Shown: positions 26,501 to 36,568 of the stretch, one piece after another
How the letters are laid out: each line of letters starts with the position of its first letter
Position numbering within the stretch: position 1 is the stretch's first letter
Assembly (NCBI GenBank): GCA_019426215.1
Contig: CM033395.1
Location: 17,226,569 to 17,290,568, forward strand
Direction: 5' to 3'
Origin: Buddleja alternifolia
Taxonomy: Eukaryota; Streptophyta; Magnoliopsida; Lamiales; Scrophulariaceae
Length of the DNA: 64,000 nucleotides
Translations under genes and position numbers: made by a program
Notes under the pieces: generated by a model
The model's input: only the letters and a program-made list of their open reading frames with translations
Told to the model about the DNA's origin: nothing
Database searches by the model: none

Positions 26501-28216
26501 GTGCCGAAGTAAAATCATAACTTGAGCAATGACAATTCCTTCTATTTTCCTGGAAGCACACCTCTGTAAGTAAAAACACGCCACTTAACAGCCAATCATA
26601 ATGAAGTTTGAGAAAACACAATCAACCAAATAAAAGGTGTGTTGCTTATTATCTTTTACGTTTTTTCCTTTTATCAGATTGTAACCCTAATTGGTCATTA
26701 ATACACATAGTTAGGTAGGTAGTTAAATACATTTAGGGTGGGTTAGTATGTTGAGCTCAATTGGTTGAGCTTAAAGTCACATTCAAGAGACACAAAATGA
26801 TCATTTGTTATTGACTCAAAACTCACATTCTAAACCTGATTAAATATGGAAGGACAGTGTATTGAATACGAAGGGAAAACTAGTAGTTGGAAACATTGAT
26901 ACTTTGAAGCAAGAGAATATGTAAATCTATTATAGTAGTGCATTGGTGGTACATTCTGTAATACAAGCAACAATACAAAGACTGATACAGTGCCTTTCCT
27001 GGAAAGGTTTGTAACTAGACTGTATGATTTCATTAAGGCTTGTGAAGTATGTCAAAGATGTAAGGAGAGACTTTGGCTTCCCTTGGGAATTTACAACCTT
27101 TATTAATCCCTAAAGGAATATCTCAAGATATATATCGGACTTTATTGATGGATTACCCACATCTGAAGATAAAGATTCCATATTTAGTGGTGATAGATAG
27201 ATTAAACAAATAAATTCATTTCCCTATTCGGCTAAATTAGCAGCTCAAGCCTTTGTGCCTACTGTCTCAAAATTGCATGGAGTCTCTAAATTGATTATCA
27301 GTGATAGGAATCCCATCTTTCTCAGCAATATTTGGCAAGACTTCCTCCAACTCCAAAATTTATTTATTTTTTTTGTTTCAAACTCCAGAAGTTTTAGTTA
27401 AATACATCTACTTCTTAGCACCCTCAGACAAATGGACAAACTGAAGTTGTCAATAGGTGTTTGGAGGCTTATTTGAGATGCATGACTTTTGAGAGACCTA
27501 AGGATTGGCTGGAATGGTGCTCATGAGTGGTGGTACAATACCTCCTATCATACTGCCACCAAGTTCACATCATATGATGTCTATGGTCAGAAACCCCCAA
27601 TGAACCATTCATATGTCTCCTTCGAGTGGGTGAAGTGGACGAAAGTCATCAGCATATGTAGGCTACTTTGAGGTTGCCTAAGCAGAATTTCGCACATGCT
27701 CAGTCCAAGGTGAAAAAGCAAGCTGACGAGTCAAGGACTTAGAGAGAATTCATTGAGGGAGATTGGGTCTCTGTCAAACTACAAACATTCAAACAGCTCT
27801 CACTAAAAAAGTACTCTTTATCACAAACTTTCCCATAAACGTTTTGGGTCCATTCCAGGTACTCGGGCGCATTGGCGAGGTGGCTTACACTCTAGATTTG
27901 CCACCAAAATCTCATATCCGCTCTAAATTTCATGTGTCACCGTAAAACAAAGGATTCACACTAATTATTTTCTCGCAGATTTACGTGTTGTCCTTACTTC
28001 ACATGGACACTTAAGTCATGGAGCCAGACATCATTCTTGATTGCAAGATTATTCCTTTCGGTAAAACAGGTTAGTCGCGCCGGTGCTCGTGAAGTAGTCC
28101 AACGCTACTGTTGAAGATTCTACTCCGGACGACTTATACACCTTCAGCAACAATTGCCAGCATTTTGTCCTTGACGACAAAGCCAATAAAATTTTGTTTT
28201 TAATTTTTGTTTTTTT

Positions 28217-28248
<32 letters not shown>

Positions 28249-28637
28249 AATAGGATTGTTATGTGCCTAATCGAAAGTGTAATATGGGCAATGACAATCC
28301 CCTTTATTTTCCTGGAAGCACGCCTCCATTAGTAAAAACACGCCACTCAACAGCCAATCACAATGATGTTTGAGAAAACTCCATCAGCGTGTATAAGACG
28401 AGTTGCTTAGTACTTTACATTCTTTCCTTTAATCAGATCGCAACTCTAATTAGTCATTAATACATAGTAGTTAGACGGTAAGTTAAATACATTTAGGTTT
28501 AGTTAGTTAATTAAGCTCAATTGTCGAGCTGAAAGTCACATTCTCTACCACTCTCTTTACATTTCCAGTATTAGTATAAATACCAATTGGATATGAATAA
28601 ACAGATAGATGGTCGGTTTGGAAAATAGATCGAACTG

Positions 28638-28675
<38 letters not shown>

Positions 28676-29360
28676 CCTCTGGTTGTTCATTCATTTGGAA
28701 GTGACCTTCAGAATTGACTCTCTTATTCAATTCTCTGGTGAACTTTCTAATTTCGGAAAATTCACAAATGAGCTCCAAACAAGTTTGTTCTTTGTATTCT
28801 GGTTTGGGATTAAGACTCATCTCTTGATATTGGATCATTTAGGAACGGATCCATTTTAATTTTAATGCTTTGATCAATAAAATTAGGAAAATAAAAAAGG
28901 GGGTACGTGGCAGTTATTTCAGCAACTGATCCTACAGTTGCATAATCTGAAAATACCAGTAGCATGAAACTGAGTCCAGGACTCATTAAGGTAGTGGAGA
29001 AGATCGCCAACTATTGATTGCTTCGATTCAGTACTTGAACTACTACTGCTCTGCGATCAAAATTTCTAAATGTTTAAATTGAAATCTTTAACATCACGAA
29101 CTGGAAACTAGTAATAGTATAAAAACAAGGCAAGACGCATAGCATACCTCTGAATTAGAGCGAAGAGGTGGAGTGGTGGAGAGTCTGCATTGGCGGAGAT
29201 TGCTGTAATTATTGGTCTGGGTAGTGAGGATAGGTGTGATGTGAGGAAATTTTAACAGGATTGCGGAGGGTTTCATGAGTGGATATGGCTGGAGAAGTTG
29301 AAACCCAGCTATGGACCTCATTTCTCTCCAAACTGAAGGTGAAAGATGTAAACGTCTCAT
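12846..29360 (-). CDS. Aspartyl aminopeptidase (M18 family), organellar-type, ten exons
   Basis: The exons (5' to 3' on the minus strand) are 29360-29148, 29050-28957, 25573-25438, 25132-24860, 23776-23632, 22038-21799, 20443-20311, 19391-19210, 13271-13159 and 12954-12846. They sum to 1,638 nt, keep phase at every GT/AG junction and give 545 aa, as for Arabidopsis At5g04710-type proteins. The enzyme removes N-terminal Asp or Glu from peptides using two metal ions. All expected metal and catalytic positions are present: H161 and D163 (AAHTDSP), D329 (GRLDN), E366/E367 (FDNEE), D415 (SADMAHG) and H509 (LSMHS). The first 71 residues (exon 1) are rich in R, S, T and P and poor in acidic residues, which suggests a plastid or mitochondrial transit peptide. 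Intron 8 (about 5.9 kb) and intron 2 (about 3.4 kb) are swollen by retroelements. Exon boundaries were read by eye and could be off by a base. Confidence 0.93.
13341..14125 (-). pseudogene. Gypsy integrase remnant with internal loss
   Basis: The pieces are the N-terminal part ([28 protein letters not shown]), a zinc-finger tail with the first core block (DFITGLP then [13 protein letters not shown], about 13760-13800), then directly the C-terminal part ([17 protein letters not shown], 13521-13580) and HPVFHVSQL. The region with the second Asp and the Glu of the DDE triad is missing, so integrase activity is lost. It sits between the RNase H fragment and exon 9. Confidence 0.8.
14064..15122 (-). 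pseudogene. Gypsy reverse transcriptase (3' part) and RNase H fragment
   Basis: This 352-aa frame opens at the RT block [12 protein letters not shown] and includes the catalytic FFDDILIYS motif (about residues 31-39), the connection region ([15 protein letters not shown]), RNase H with [29 protein letters not shown] and [10 protein letters not shown], and the ADALSR end. RT converts element RNA to DNA and RNase H removes the template in intact relatives. The N-terminal RT blocks are in other frames, so this copy cannot work. Confidence 0.88.
15364..16350 (-). pseudogene. Gypsy zinc knuckle and aspartic protease fragment
   Basis: The 328-aa frame starts with a CCHC-type knuckle ([15 protein letters not shown], near residue 22). 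It continues with a retropepsin-like domain in which the catalytic DSG is changed to DSW ([12 protein letters not shown]), so the protease should be dead. It then enters the start of reverse transcriptase ([26 protein letters not shown]) before a stop at 15364. The next RT blocks (about 15130-15360) are still recognisable but interrupted by stops. Confidence 0.82.
16397..17272 (-). pseudogene. Gypsy gag fragment
   Basis: This 291-aa frame begins [19 protein letters not shown] retrotransposon gag domain covers roughly residues 95-235 ([55 protein letters not shown]). It packages element RNA in the capsid particle in intact relatives. A frameshift around 16380 separates it from the zinc-knuckle and protease frame that follows. 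Confidence 0.85.
17518..17553. repeat. (AAT)n microsatellite
   Basis: About twelve tandem AAT units lie in intron 8 of the aminopeptidase gene. The remaining intron sequence from 17554 to 19209 shows no gene or recognisable repeat. Confidence 0.95.
19563..19826. mobile_element. Small MITE in intron 7 of the aminopeptidase gene
   Basis: The inverted ends (GTGAATTACATGCACACC on the left; GTAAATTACATGCACACG as reverse complement of the right) stay similar for about 40 bp (TTTAGTGCTAA / TTTAGTGCTAA). It is about 260 bp long and non-coding. The target duplication is not clear. The terminus resembles the larger element ending at 6254. Confidence 0.75.
27000..28190 (+). pseudogene. Chromovirus-type integrase remnant
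   Basis: Recognisable blocks in shifting frames are the zinc-binding CxxC segment (ACEVCQRC), the [13 protein letters not shown] block that carries the last acidic residue of the DDE triad in relatives, the C-terminal FHVSP motif and a chromodomain-like end (LVK then [14 protein letters not shown]). Many stops and at least several frameshifts are present. gag, protease and RT were not recognised to its left. Confidence 0.75.
28220..28248 (+). repeat. 29-base poly(G) run
   Basis: An uninterrupted G run follows TTTTTTGGA and precedes AATAGGAT and the right repeat of the old LTR element. It probably grew from that element's polypurine tract; its exact length is open to sequencing or assembly error. 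Confidence 0.9.
28638..28672. repeat. (CT)n microsatellite
   Basis: About seventeen CT units in intron 2 of the aminopeptidase gene. Confidence 0.95.
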
Positions 29361-30582
29361 TTAACATCACAAGGATTTCGTGCCTGTATCTCGTCTCGTG
29401 TACTTACACAAATGGGTCGTTTGGTAGGGTTTTTTGGGCTTCATAGCTCTCATATCATGTGTAAAATTTGGTTTTGGTTGAAAATAGAAGGCCCATGATA
29501 TATTTGAGGCCCGATCCACATATCATGAAGCAAGGTGATACTAGATTCCACCAGGTAGGTGGAATCTACAATCACACCCAATTTATCATCCGGCCTCACA
29601 CATGTAAATGATCAAAACGTTCCTAAATTATTGCTAAAAGTTAGTACACCTTCAAATTTGAATGACCCACTTGTACTTTTCAGCTTTCACTTTACTTTTT
29701 CTTCTTCCTTGGAGGTCGGGAACATTTCTTCTTGCTGGAGTTCTTCCACTGGTAAGCCCCTCCTCATGTAATTTTATTATGCGAAAATGACACCTATAAA
29801 TTATATAGTTCGTAATTTCCGTTAAATGAAGACCCATATCATGTGTGTCAATGTTTTCGAATTAGGGTTTGTCAAAATGGTTGGATTCGGTGATTCTTTA
29901 ATAAAGTTCTTGAATTCTTTCTTCAAATATTGTGAATGTGGGTGTGTGTTGAAAATCATATACATAATGATATTATTGTATCGAGAGAGTAGGGAGAGAG
30001 AGAGGGTCGCGTATATTTTATAACCTATTTTTGCTTTTAGGATAGATAAAGTGCAGTATATGAATATCTCAGTTCATTATCTGTATTTGTGTGTATTTCT
30101 GTTTTACTAATGATATGTATATCTAATTTTACTTTTTCTTTTAAGTAGTGCAGCTTATTTTTTTTAATTTTGGGATAAAACGAGAAGAATTATTCTTGCT
30201 TGTTCATCCCGCCGTTCATGGTCACTCACATTTTTCCTCAATTTTTTTGTGTAGATTTGGGCGAGTAGGTTGTCGTAATTTCAGATCGAGAAGGTATAGT
30301 ATTGGTGGTAACGTAATGTAAGACAATATTTGAAGAAACGAGTAGAATGTGTTCCGTTGCACTTTTTTAATTTTTTTGGTTGCTTTCATTTATTTGTTAT
30401 GTTAGTTTGTTTAATATGATTTATCCATTTGTATATGTTGTGCAACAAATTGTAGCCTGAATTTGTGGAAATTTTGTTTGGGCTGCGTTGAACATAAAAA
30501 TGATGTTCGCTTTTCTTATTGAGGCAATACTTTATTCTATACTTACATACGCCTCTGCTGTAATTTTGCGAAATAGGTTTTC

Positions 30583-31580
30583 ATGGAATCTAGATTGAGA
30601 AAAAATACTGAGATACTAATTGTACTTGAGGAAATTATGCATCAAAGCAAGTTCATGTTGTCATTGTTTGTTGAACATATGCTTGAGAATCCTAGCGAAC
30701 GACGAAATTTATTAGATACGTCATGGCGCATAAAATTCCTAAACAGATTGAACACCTTGAGAATTTAGTTGAACTAAATGATGTAGACTATCTAGACAAT
30801 CTGAGAATGCGTCGTGGTCCATTTGCAAAGCTTTGTTATTTAGTAAAAGACGTTGGAGGCCTAACAGATTCTAAATATGTGATCGTGAAAGAGAAGGTCT
30901 GTTCTTGTCTATCTTGGCTCACTATAAGAAAATGAGGATTGTGCGATATGATTTCAAGCGATCAATGCAAACAGTTATCAAATACTTTCATGAAGTTTTG
31001 ACTGCTGTTTTGAAGCTCCACACTATGTTTCCTGTAACCCCTGTCCCAATAGGGGATGACTGTACAAACCCCAGATGGAAGTTTTTCAAGGTAACAAATT
31101 TTTTTTATCAAATTCAATCTTTAGGATTAGTTTAGTGAATATTGATCGTACATTGTTATTTGATATTTTAGGGTTGTTTAGGAGCTCTAGATGGCACTTA
31201 TATAAAAGTGAAGGTCAGTGAAAGTGACAAGGGAAGATATAGAAAGAAAGGGTGATATAGCGGTCAATGTCCTGGTTGTTTGTGATATCAATCAAAACTT
31301 TATTTATCTTCTAACTGGTGGGAAGGATCAACTGCTGATTGTAGGGTCCTTTGTGATGCAATAAATAGGGCTCATGGACTCAAATTTCCTCATGGTATAT
31401 TTTATATTGTCAGTTGGAAAGAAAGTTTTTTCCCTTAGTCAACTGGACAAGTAAATCGATGTTGTTTTGATTATGTGGCACAGGAAATTATTATTTGTGT
31501 GACAATGGTTATGCAAATGGGGACGGTTTTCTCACTCCCATACAAAGGTGTACGGTACCATTTGTATGCCTTCGTCCAAT
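30583..31580 (+). pseudogene. PIF/Harbinger (HARBI1-type) transposase, broken
   Basis: The N-terminal helices (NLRMRRGPFAKLCYLVKDVG, about 30800-30860), the SILAHYKKMRIVRYDFKRS block (30908-30965) and the catalytic core (GALDGTYIKVKVSESDKGRY, about 31180-31240; LCDNGYANGDGFLTP, about 31495-31535) follow the order of plant HARBI1-like nucleases. The first two acidic residues of the DDE triad (ALDG and LCDN) are present; the Glu region is not recognisable. One likely intron sits at about 31091-31170. Frameshifts near 30725, 30905, 31250 and 31400 and several stops disable it. Intact relatives cut and paste Harbinger elements together with a Myb-like partner. Confidence 0.88.
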
Positions 31581-31779
31581 TAATTTACAATTTACTGTTA
31601 TTAGATGTTTTTCCATTTTCAGTTATAGATCGATATTTACGTATGTGATAGGGTTTCATGTTTATACTATATACGACATCTTCCTTTTTTTAAATGATGT
31701 ACGTCATCAACTTATGTTCATTTTCGGCTTAGTTTGAAATACTACTTAGTGCGAAATAACCCCACGTAGATTGTAGGCC

Positions 31780-32395
31780 ATGTCTACGAAGGACTATTGC
31801 CCATTCAGTTTCTACACCCGGATGTGGCAAGATGATTATGAAGAGTACATGGTATGTTATTCATTTCTTATTATGAAGCATGCAGTTGTGTAATTTAGTG
31901 TTCAATTTTTTGGTAAATGATTGTGTATATGGAAATATTGCCTAATATGGTTTCATTTTTTTTCTTCGTTTGAATGGATTGTTAGCTTTTCCCAAAAAAA
32001 TGTGTGAGCGAACTCACTTGAAAGTTGGTGATAAAGTGATGGTGACCAGTGAAGTTGGGACATGGGAGTTTGTGGTGGAACAAAAGAATGACCGTCTTAT
32101 ACCTGATCGAACCGTGTGACGTCAATTCGTGGGGGCTAATAACGTGGTGTTAGGGGATTTCCTCATTTTCACTCATCAAGTAGGACTTGAGTATTTTGTG
32201 CACGTCTATGATGATGAAGTGCACGAAAATGGTGTAACAGATTTGGAATTGGATTATGTGATGGATGACTACATTTTCGATGACCCCGACGATGATGATC
32301 GATCCGATGACGACATACAAGTACTGAAAATGTTCAGCGTTACCATCCCTGACTCACCCGCTTACAATTACAATCCTGCCCGCCTTGGTCATCTG
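31780..32395 (+). pseudogene. B3-domain protein, one domain plus acidic linker, interrupted by one stop
   Basis: Exon 1 (31780-31851) encodes 24 residues (MSTKDYCPFSFYTRMWQDDY...) and exon 2 starts at 31986. The B3-like DNA-binding fold is visible (FPKKMCERTHLKVGDKVMV, GTWEFVVEQKNDRLIPDR, NNVVLGDFLIFTHQ). An acidic linker (DDPDDDDRSDDD) follows, then a motif ending ARLGHL at a donor site, which looks like the start of a second B3 domain whose next exon is missing. A TGA at about 32117 interrupts the B3 domain where relatives usually have Trp. Exon 1 is the same length as in the paralogue at 63048. REM-type B3 proteins are plant transcription factors. Confidence 0.78.
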
Positions 32396-32866
32396 GTTAG
32401 TGCTAATTTATTTAAATGTGTTCTTGTGCTTAGTTATGATGCTAGTGTTATGATATTTTTGTATTTCTTTACGGTTAAAAGCAATTTATACATTATTAGG
32501 TACCCATATTATACATGTTGTATCATATAGGTATATGTCAAAGTAGGGGATACAATTTACAATGTATTAGGGATTAATATTAATGATCATTGGGAAAAAA
32601 TCATATATTATAATATATTACAAATAGTAATATGAACCGAACCAGCAAAATAGAAAATCAAAATTATACCAATAACATAGACCTACTTTACGATGATGGT
32701 CATTCCAAAATTATGACAAACGATCTACCAAGTCGTGCATAATATAGCTGGAAAGATACACTACCAAATCCTGATTACCCACATTACTCTTGCATGTCCT
32801 TCGAGTCTCAAATATCACGTCACCCTGTGTCGAAGCTTTAGCATAATTAAGTATGGTCATCATTTT

Positions 32867-34375
32867 TTACTTTAGTTGTCCATTCTGAACGATACGTAAG
32901 CTCATATTTATGCTCATTAACTCAAGCTCGGGTGTACTAGCAAGCATCGTTCACTCCATGTCCATTTCAATGGCTTCCCCATCGAAATGATGTATTTCAA
33001 TATTTGTTAGACTTCGGAATCCACCGACTTCGTGTAGTGGGTCAAAATATATATGATTAACACCTTCAACTACCTCTCCTTCCCCATGCTGCACGGATTT
33101 GTTATTAAAAATTGTTAGCAGCTTAAAATGCAACACAATGCCAAACAAAATATCACATACATAAGGACCTAACACACAAATCTAATTATATTAATTACCC
33201 TGATTGTGACAGCAAGTTCTTCGAGGCTTGGAAATGACCCAATCAACAAAAAAAAAACCTCCAAATGCTTCATACGCGGACAAATGTTCACAGACATATG
33301 AGTGATAGTATCGAATTGCGTAGTACTAAGCAACATCCAGATAACAGTGTTTGCACCAAATATCTATTCACAAGAATGTGGCCTCAATATATGTGGTGAC
33401 GAAATATATAATAAGTTTAATAATCATTAAACAATAAATGGTTACCTCAATAAGATTGTGACTTAAGAACACATATTTGTGATGTAGTACGAAGTGAAGA
33501 GCCTTCCCCATGCATGTGACAAAATTACCATTATCTTCGGTGTCAACCACCATTTCCTCACCGTTTAACACTAATCGGAACATGGCATGAGGAATAACCA
33601 AATAAGGCAACCCTTCGTCCATATTTATGTATATGAACCTTGAAAGGGTAGGACATTCGAGACGCGGCATGCATGTGTCCATACCAATGCAATTAACCAC
33701 CCAAAATTCAAGTACAGAGGATGAAACTACTCTCATGATGTCAAGAGTCCTCACATCACATAAAAAAAATTGTAATTTTTTAAGACAAGGAAAGTTTGAG
33801 AATATTTCTCTAGTAAAAGTAACATTAGAAAGAACAATATGTTTTAGTATCAACTTACGTAGATTAGGGAGATCAAAAGAGTTAGGCCAAAGTAAACCAT
33901 ATGAGCATATTGCTAACTCCAATGATACCAAAGAGTTGCACGTGAAAAGTGTATGAGGCAAACTCAACCCATTCAAAAAATTTCCGTAAACTTTCAATTT
34001 CTCTACATTGTGGCTAGTAGCAAAATTAATCCACTCAACCTTCAATGCACCATCACAAGTTAAACAAGGGCATAAAATAAACTCAATAATTTTGACATTC
34101 GTCATGTCATGTTGTGTAAGAGTTCGATCAATAAAATGACTAAAGTCCAAATGGGAAGAATAACCGAGTGGAAAAATTTCAAAATAAAAAACAAGCTTGT
34201 TGAAGGAAAACCATACGTCCCTCCAAAGGTGCGACACCATGCCCATTTTTGCCGCTTCCAATGTTGTTAGAAAGGACATTAAATGCCGTTGAATATCCGG
34301 TGCCAAACAACTGATCCGATCTTCATTGGCCCTAAAAAATCGTGTTCGGCTATGTGTTAACCGATCACTAGCCAT
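32867..34375 (-). pseudogene. F-box/LRR protein with FBD-like end (gene or recent pseudogene)
   Basis: Exons 34375-33446, 33363-33199 and 33088-32867 join in phase. The N terminus has an F-box (ISCLAPDIQRHLMSFLTTLE and AKMGMVSHLWRDVW, residues about 21-55). Leucine-rich segments follow (NSLVSLELAICSYGLLWPNS, FDLPNLRKLILKHIVLSNVT). The C-terminal exons (PSLEELAVTIR, then SLTNIEIHHFDGEAIEMDME) resemble the FBD region. F-box proteins of this class recruit targets to SCF ubiquitin ligases. A TGA at 32951-32953 falls inside the FBD-like part; reading through it gives 28 more residues ending QNGQLK. The stop could be a CGA to TGA change or the natural end. It lies inside the Harbinger-like region, opposite in direction to the transposase. 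Confidence 0.72.
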
Positions 34376-35050
34376 TTAATTTTTTTTTCAATAAAATTAG
34401 TGTAAAAACCGAGAGTGACTTAAAATTACCACAATAATCCATGTTAATGGGGGCAATAAAGGGTGGTTATGTTCTTATTGGAGGGATGTGGACAAAAGGG
34501 TGGAGGAATGACTAGTGAGGTTTGATATAAATATTGTAGCTTACTTTCTTATTTATGCTTAGGTTGTGTGTGTGTGTGTATCCTATCAAACCTATAGTCA
34601 AGGGTGCATGATGATAGGGGATGATAGGGTAGAAGCTTTTGCATCTTACTTCTCATCACTCAAATCCTACAAAAGCAATTGGATTGAATTGTGTAGACTA
34701 GACAATGCAAAAGGATACACCATATCTTCACCTTACGATAATTGCTTGGAAAATGCAAAAAGATTCCCATGTTGTGTAGTTGCAGAGACAAAAAAAAAGA
34801 CATGCATAGTAAATTCCAATTTGTAATTACCCTACACACATACATATAACCGTAAGATGTGTAATCAATAAAAACATTGCCAATATGTATATATTAATAC
34901 GACAATTCATGATGTAATAATTTACAGAACGTATAACATACGACAATTCATCAAAATATATTATAATACGTGAACGACATGAATTGAACCGGCGTTACCA
35001 CCTAACGACCCGATAAGATAGAACCACTACTCAAATGATTGACTACAAAA

Positions 35051-35655
35051 TCAATTAGGAGTTAACGCGTATCGACCGGCAGAACCGGGGGGTGACCAAT
35101 GACGCATTAACCAAAAAATTGTAATACATGATATTATGAAGGCACGGTGCCATATAAGTTTTACATGTGATGTCGTTTGACGATTAACAAGACCGTGGGG
35201 CGTCGTCTTCAATTGATTAACTTCAACTTCCAGCTCCATACAACGCATTCTTGTAACCTTCAATTCCTCCTCAACTTTGCTAAGTGACAACATATAATTT
35301 TTCCTTTCATCTCTATGATAATTACTTTTTCGTAGTAGACCCGGAATAATTTTTTTTGATCTCTCACACATTGGAGGGTCATACCACTTGGGATTATCAC
35401 ATTCGAGTTGCTGAAATGATTAAATGCATACGATTAAACTTAGACATAATAACTCATACATCTATTATAAATTCGACTAAATTCAGCTAAAAAACACACC
35501 CTGTTGGGGCATGCGTGGTAACGTCTGCCTGGATCATCACTTCCCCAATATGTAAGGAATTGCAACTCATGGCCACAACAACAACGTAATATTGGAATTT
35601 GTTCACCATAGTGCTAGTAGGTTTGGCCAGTTGAAGACGATGAACTACTTGACAT
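35051..35655 (-). pseudogene. GRF-type zinc-finger protein with coiled coil (At4g04775-like), broken
   Basis: Exon 1 (35655 to about 35500) encodes a serine-rich start and half of a GRF zinc finger (LRCCCGHELQFLTYWGSDDP, then GRRYHACPN). Exon 2 (from 35410) completes it (ECDNPKWYDPPMC) and continues into a coiled coil (LSKVEEELKVTRMRCMELEV) and a hydrophobic segment (AFIISCITIFWLM). This order fits the small plant GRF proteins annotated as At4g04775-like. A TAG at about 35616 interrupts exon 1 after STGQTY. The function of these plant proteins is unknown; the GRF finger binds single-stranded nucleic acid in better-studied proteins. Confidence 0.72.
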
Positions 35656-36568
35656 TATTAGCAAAAATTGTACCAAAATTAGACTGAAACCAAACAAATA
35701 AGTGAGCATTCAACCGATGAATATTGAACAAAACACATTTATAGTTTATTGTATTATAATTAAATCACACAAACACACCTCATTTCCTACAAACAATGTA
35801 GCAGATTGGACTGAATCCAAACAACTAAGCCCTCATTTACCCGATACAAACACACAACATTGTTTTAAACAAGCGGATTCCCCCATCCAATAATGACCCA
35901 TGCAAAATAAATGAATTTATTACAATTAATTCAGCCAAATCATCAATTTCGTGTGTGTCAAAATTACCCCAACTTTCACCAATTTTTCATTTTTCCAAGA
36001 ATTACCGGAACCTAACAACACAAATACGCTGCATTATTACAATTACCCAATCAAAAACCATAATGGGCAGAATTCATTCTTCATTCGGTCAAATTTCCGA
36101 AATCAAATTAGTAAAAAACATTCAAAATCACCGCTTAGGGCACAAACCGTATGTTACGAACATGAAAGTTTATTATAAAAAAAAAATCCTGAATCACGGC
36201 TTTGGCAGGTTCAATCCGATGAAGAAGAATGGGGAAGCAAACATGAAAATGGGGGAAATGAGTATTTGGGAGGGGGGATTCAATAAATTAATCAAATATA
36301 AAGGAAAGGGTGATTCAGGAATTCATTATGTGTCATAAGGACATTTATGACTTTTTACGCCTATCACATGCATAATATCAATTCAACCAAACAAAACTTA
36401 AGGCTATCAACCCCATATCATGCAACTTTTTCAAGTTTAACCAAACAAAATACAATAAGCTATCACATCAATATAGTGATATTATATCATGTGTAAATTT
36501 ATCATGCCTAAGTTTGGACGATAGACCAAACGACCCCAAAAGTTCACTTCTAGTCCAATAAGGACTCG

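Larger units (their letters stand above)
26495..28545 (+). mobile_element. Old LTR retrotransposon remnant in intron 2 of the aminopeptidase gene
   Basis: Two direct repeats that begin TGTTATGTGC (26495 to about 26775, and 28257 to about 28545) look like a short LTR pair that has diverged strongly. Between them are plus-strand integrase pieces ([15 protein letters not shown] near 27040; [20 protein letters not shown] near 27440; [14 protein letters not shown] near 27905) and a chromodomain-like tail (near 28020-28180), all full of stops. A 29-base G run precedes the right repeat, where the polypurine tract is expected. Opposite orientation to the host gene. Confidence 0.75.
29414..36536. mobile_element. 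Possible composite PIF/Harbinger-derived element carrying several genes
   Basis: A 12-bp sequence GGGTCGTTTGGT at 29414-29425 recurs inverted at 36525-36536, and both sides have an ATCATGTGTAAA-type subterminal sequence. The enclosed 7.1 kb holds a HARBI1-type transposase pseudogene, a B3 pseudogene, an F-box gene and a GRF zinc-finger pseudogene. The expected 3-bp TTA/TAA duplication is not seen, so the ends could belong to different elements. The left end lies only 53 bp upstream of the aminopeptidase start codon. Stretches 29426-30582, 32540-32866 and 35656-36524 show no gene. Confidence 0.45.
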
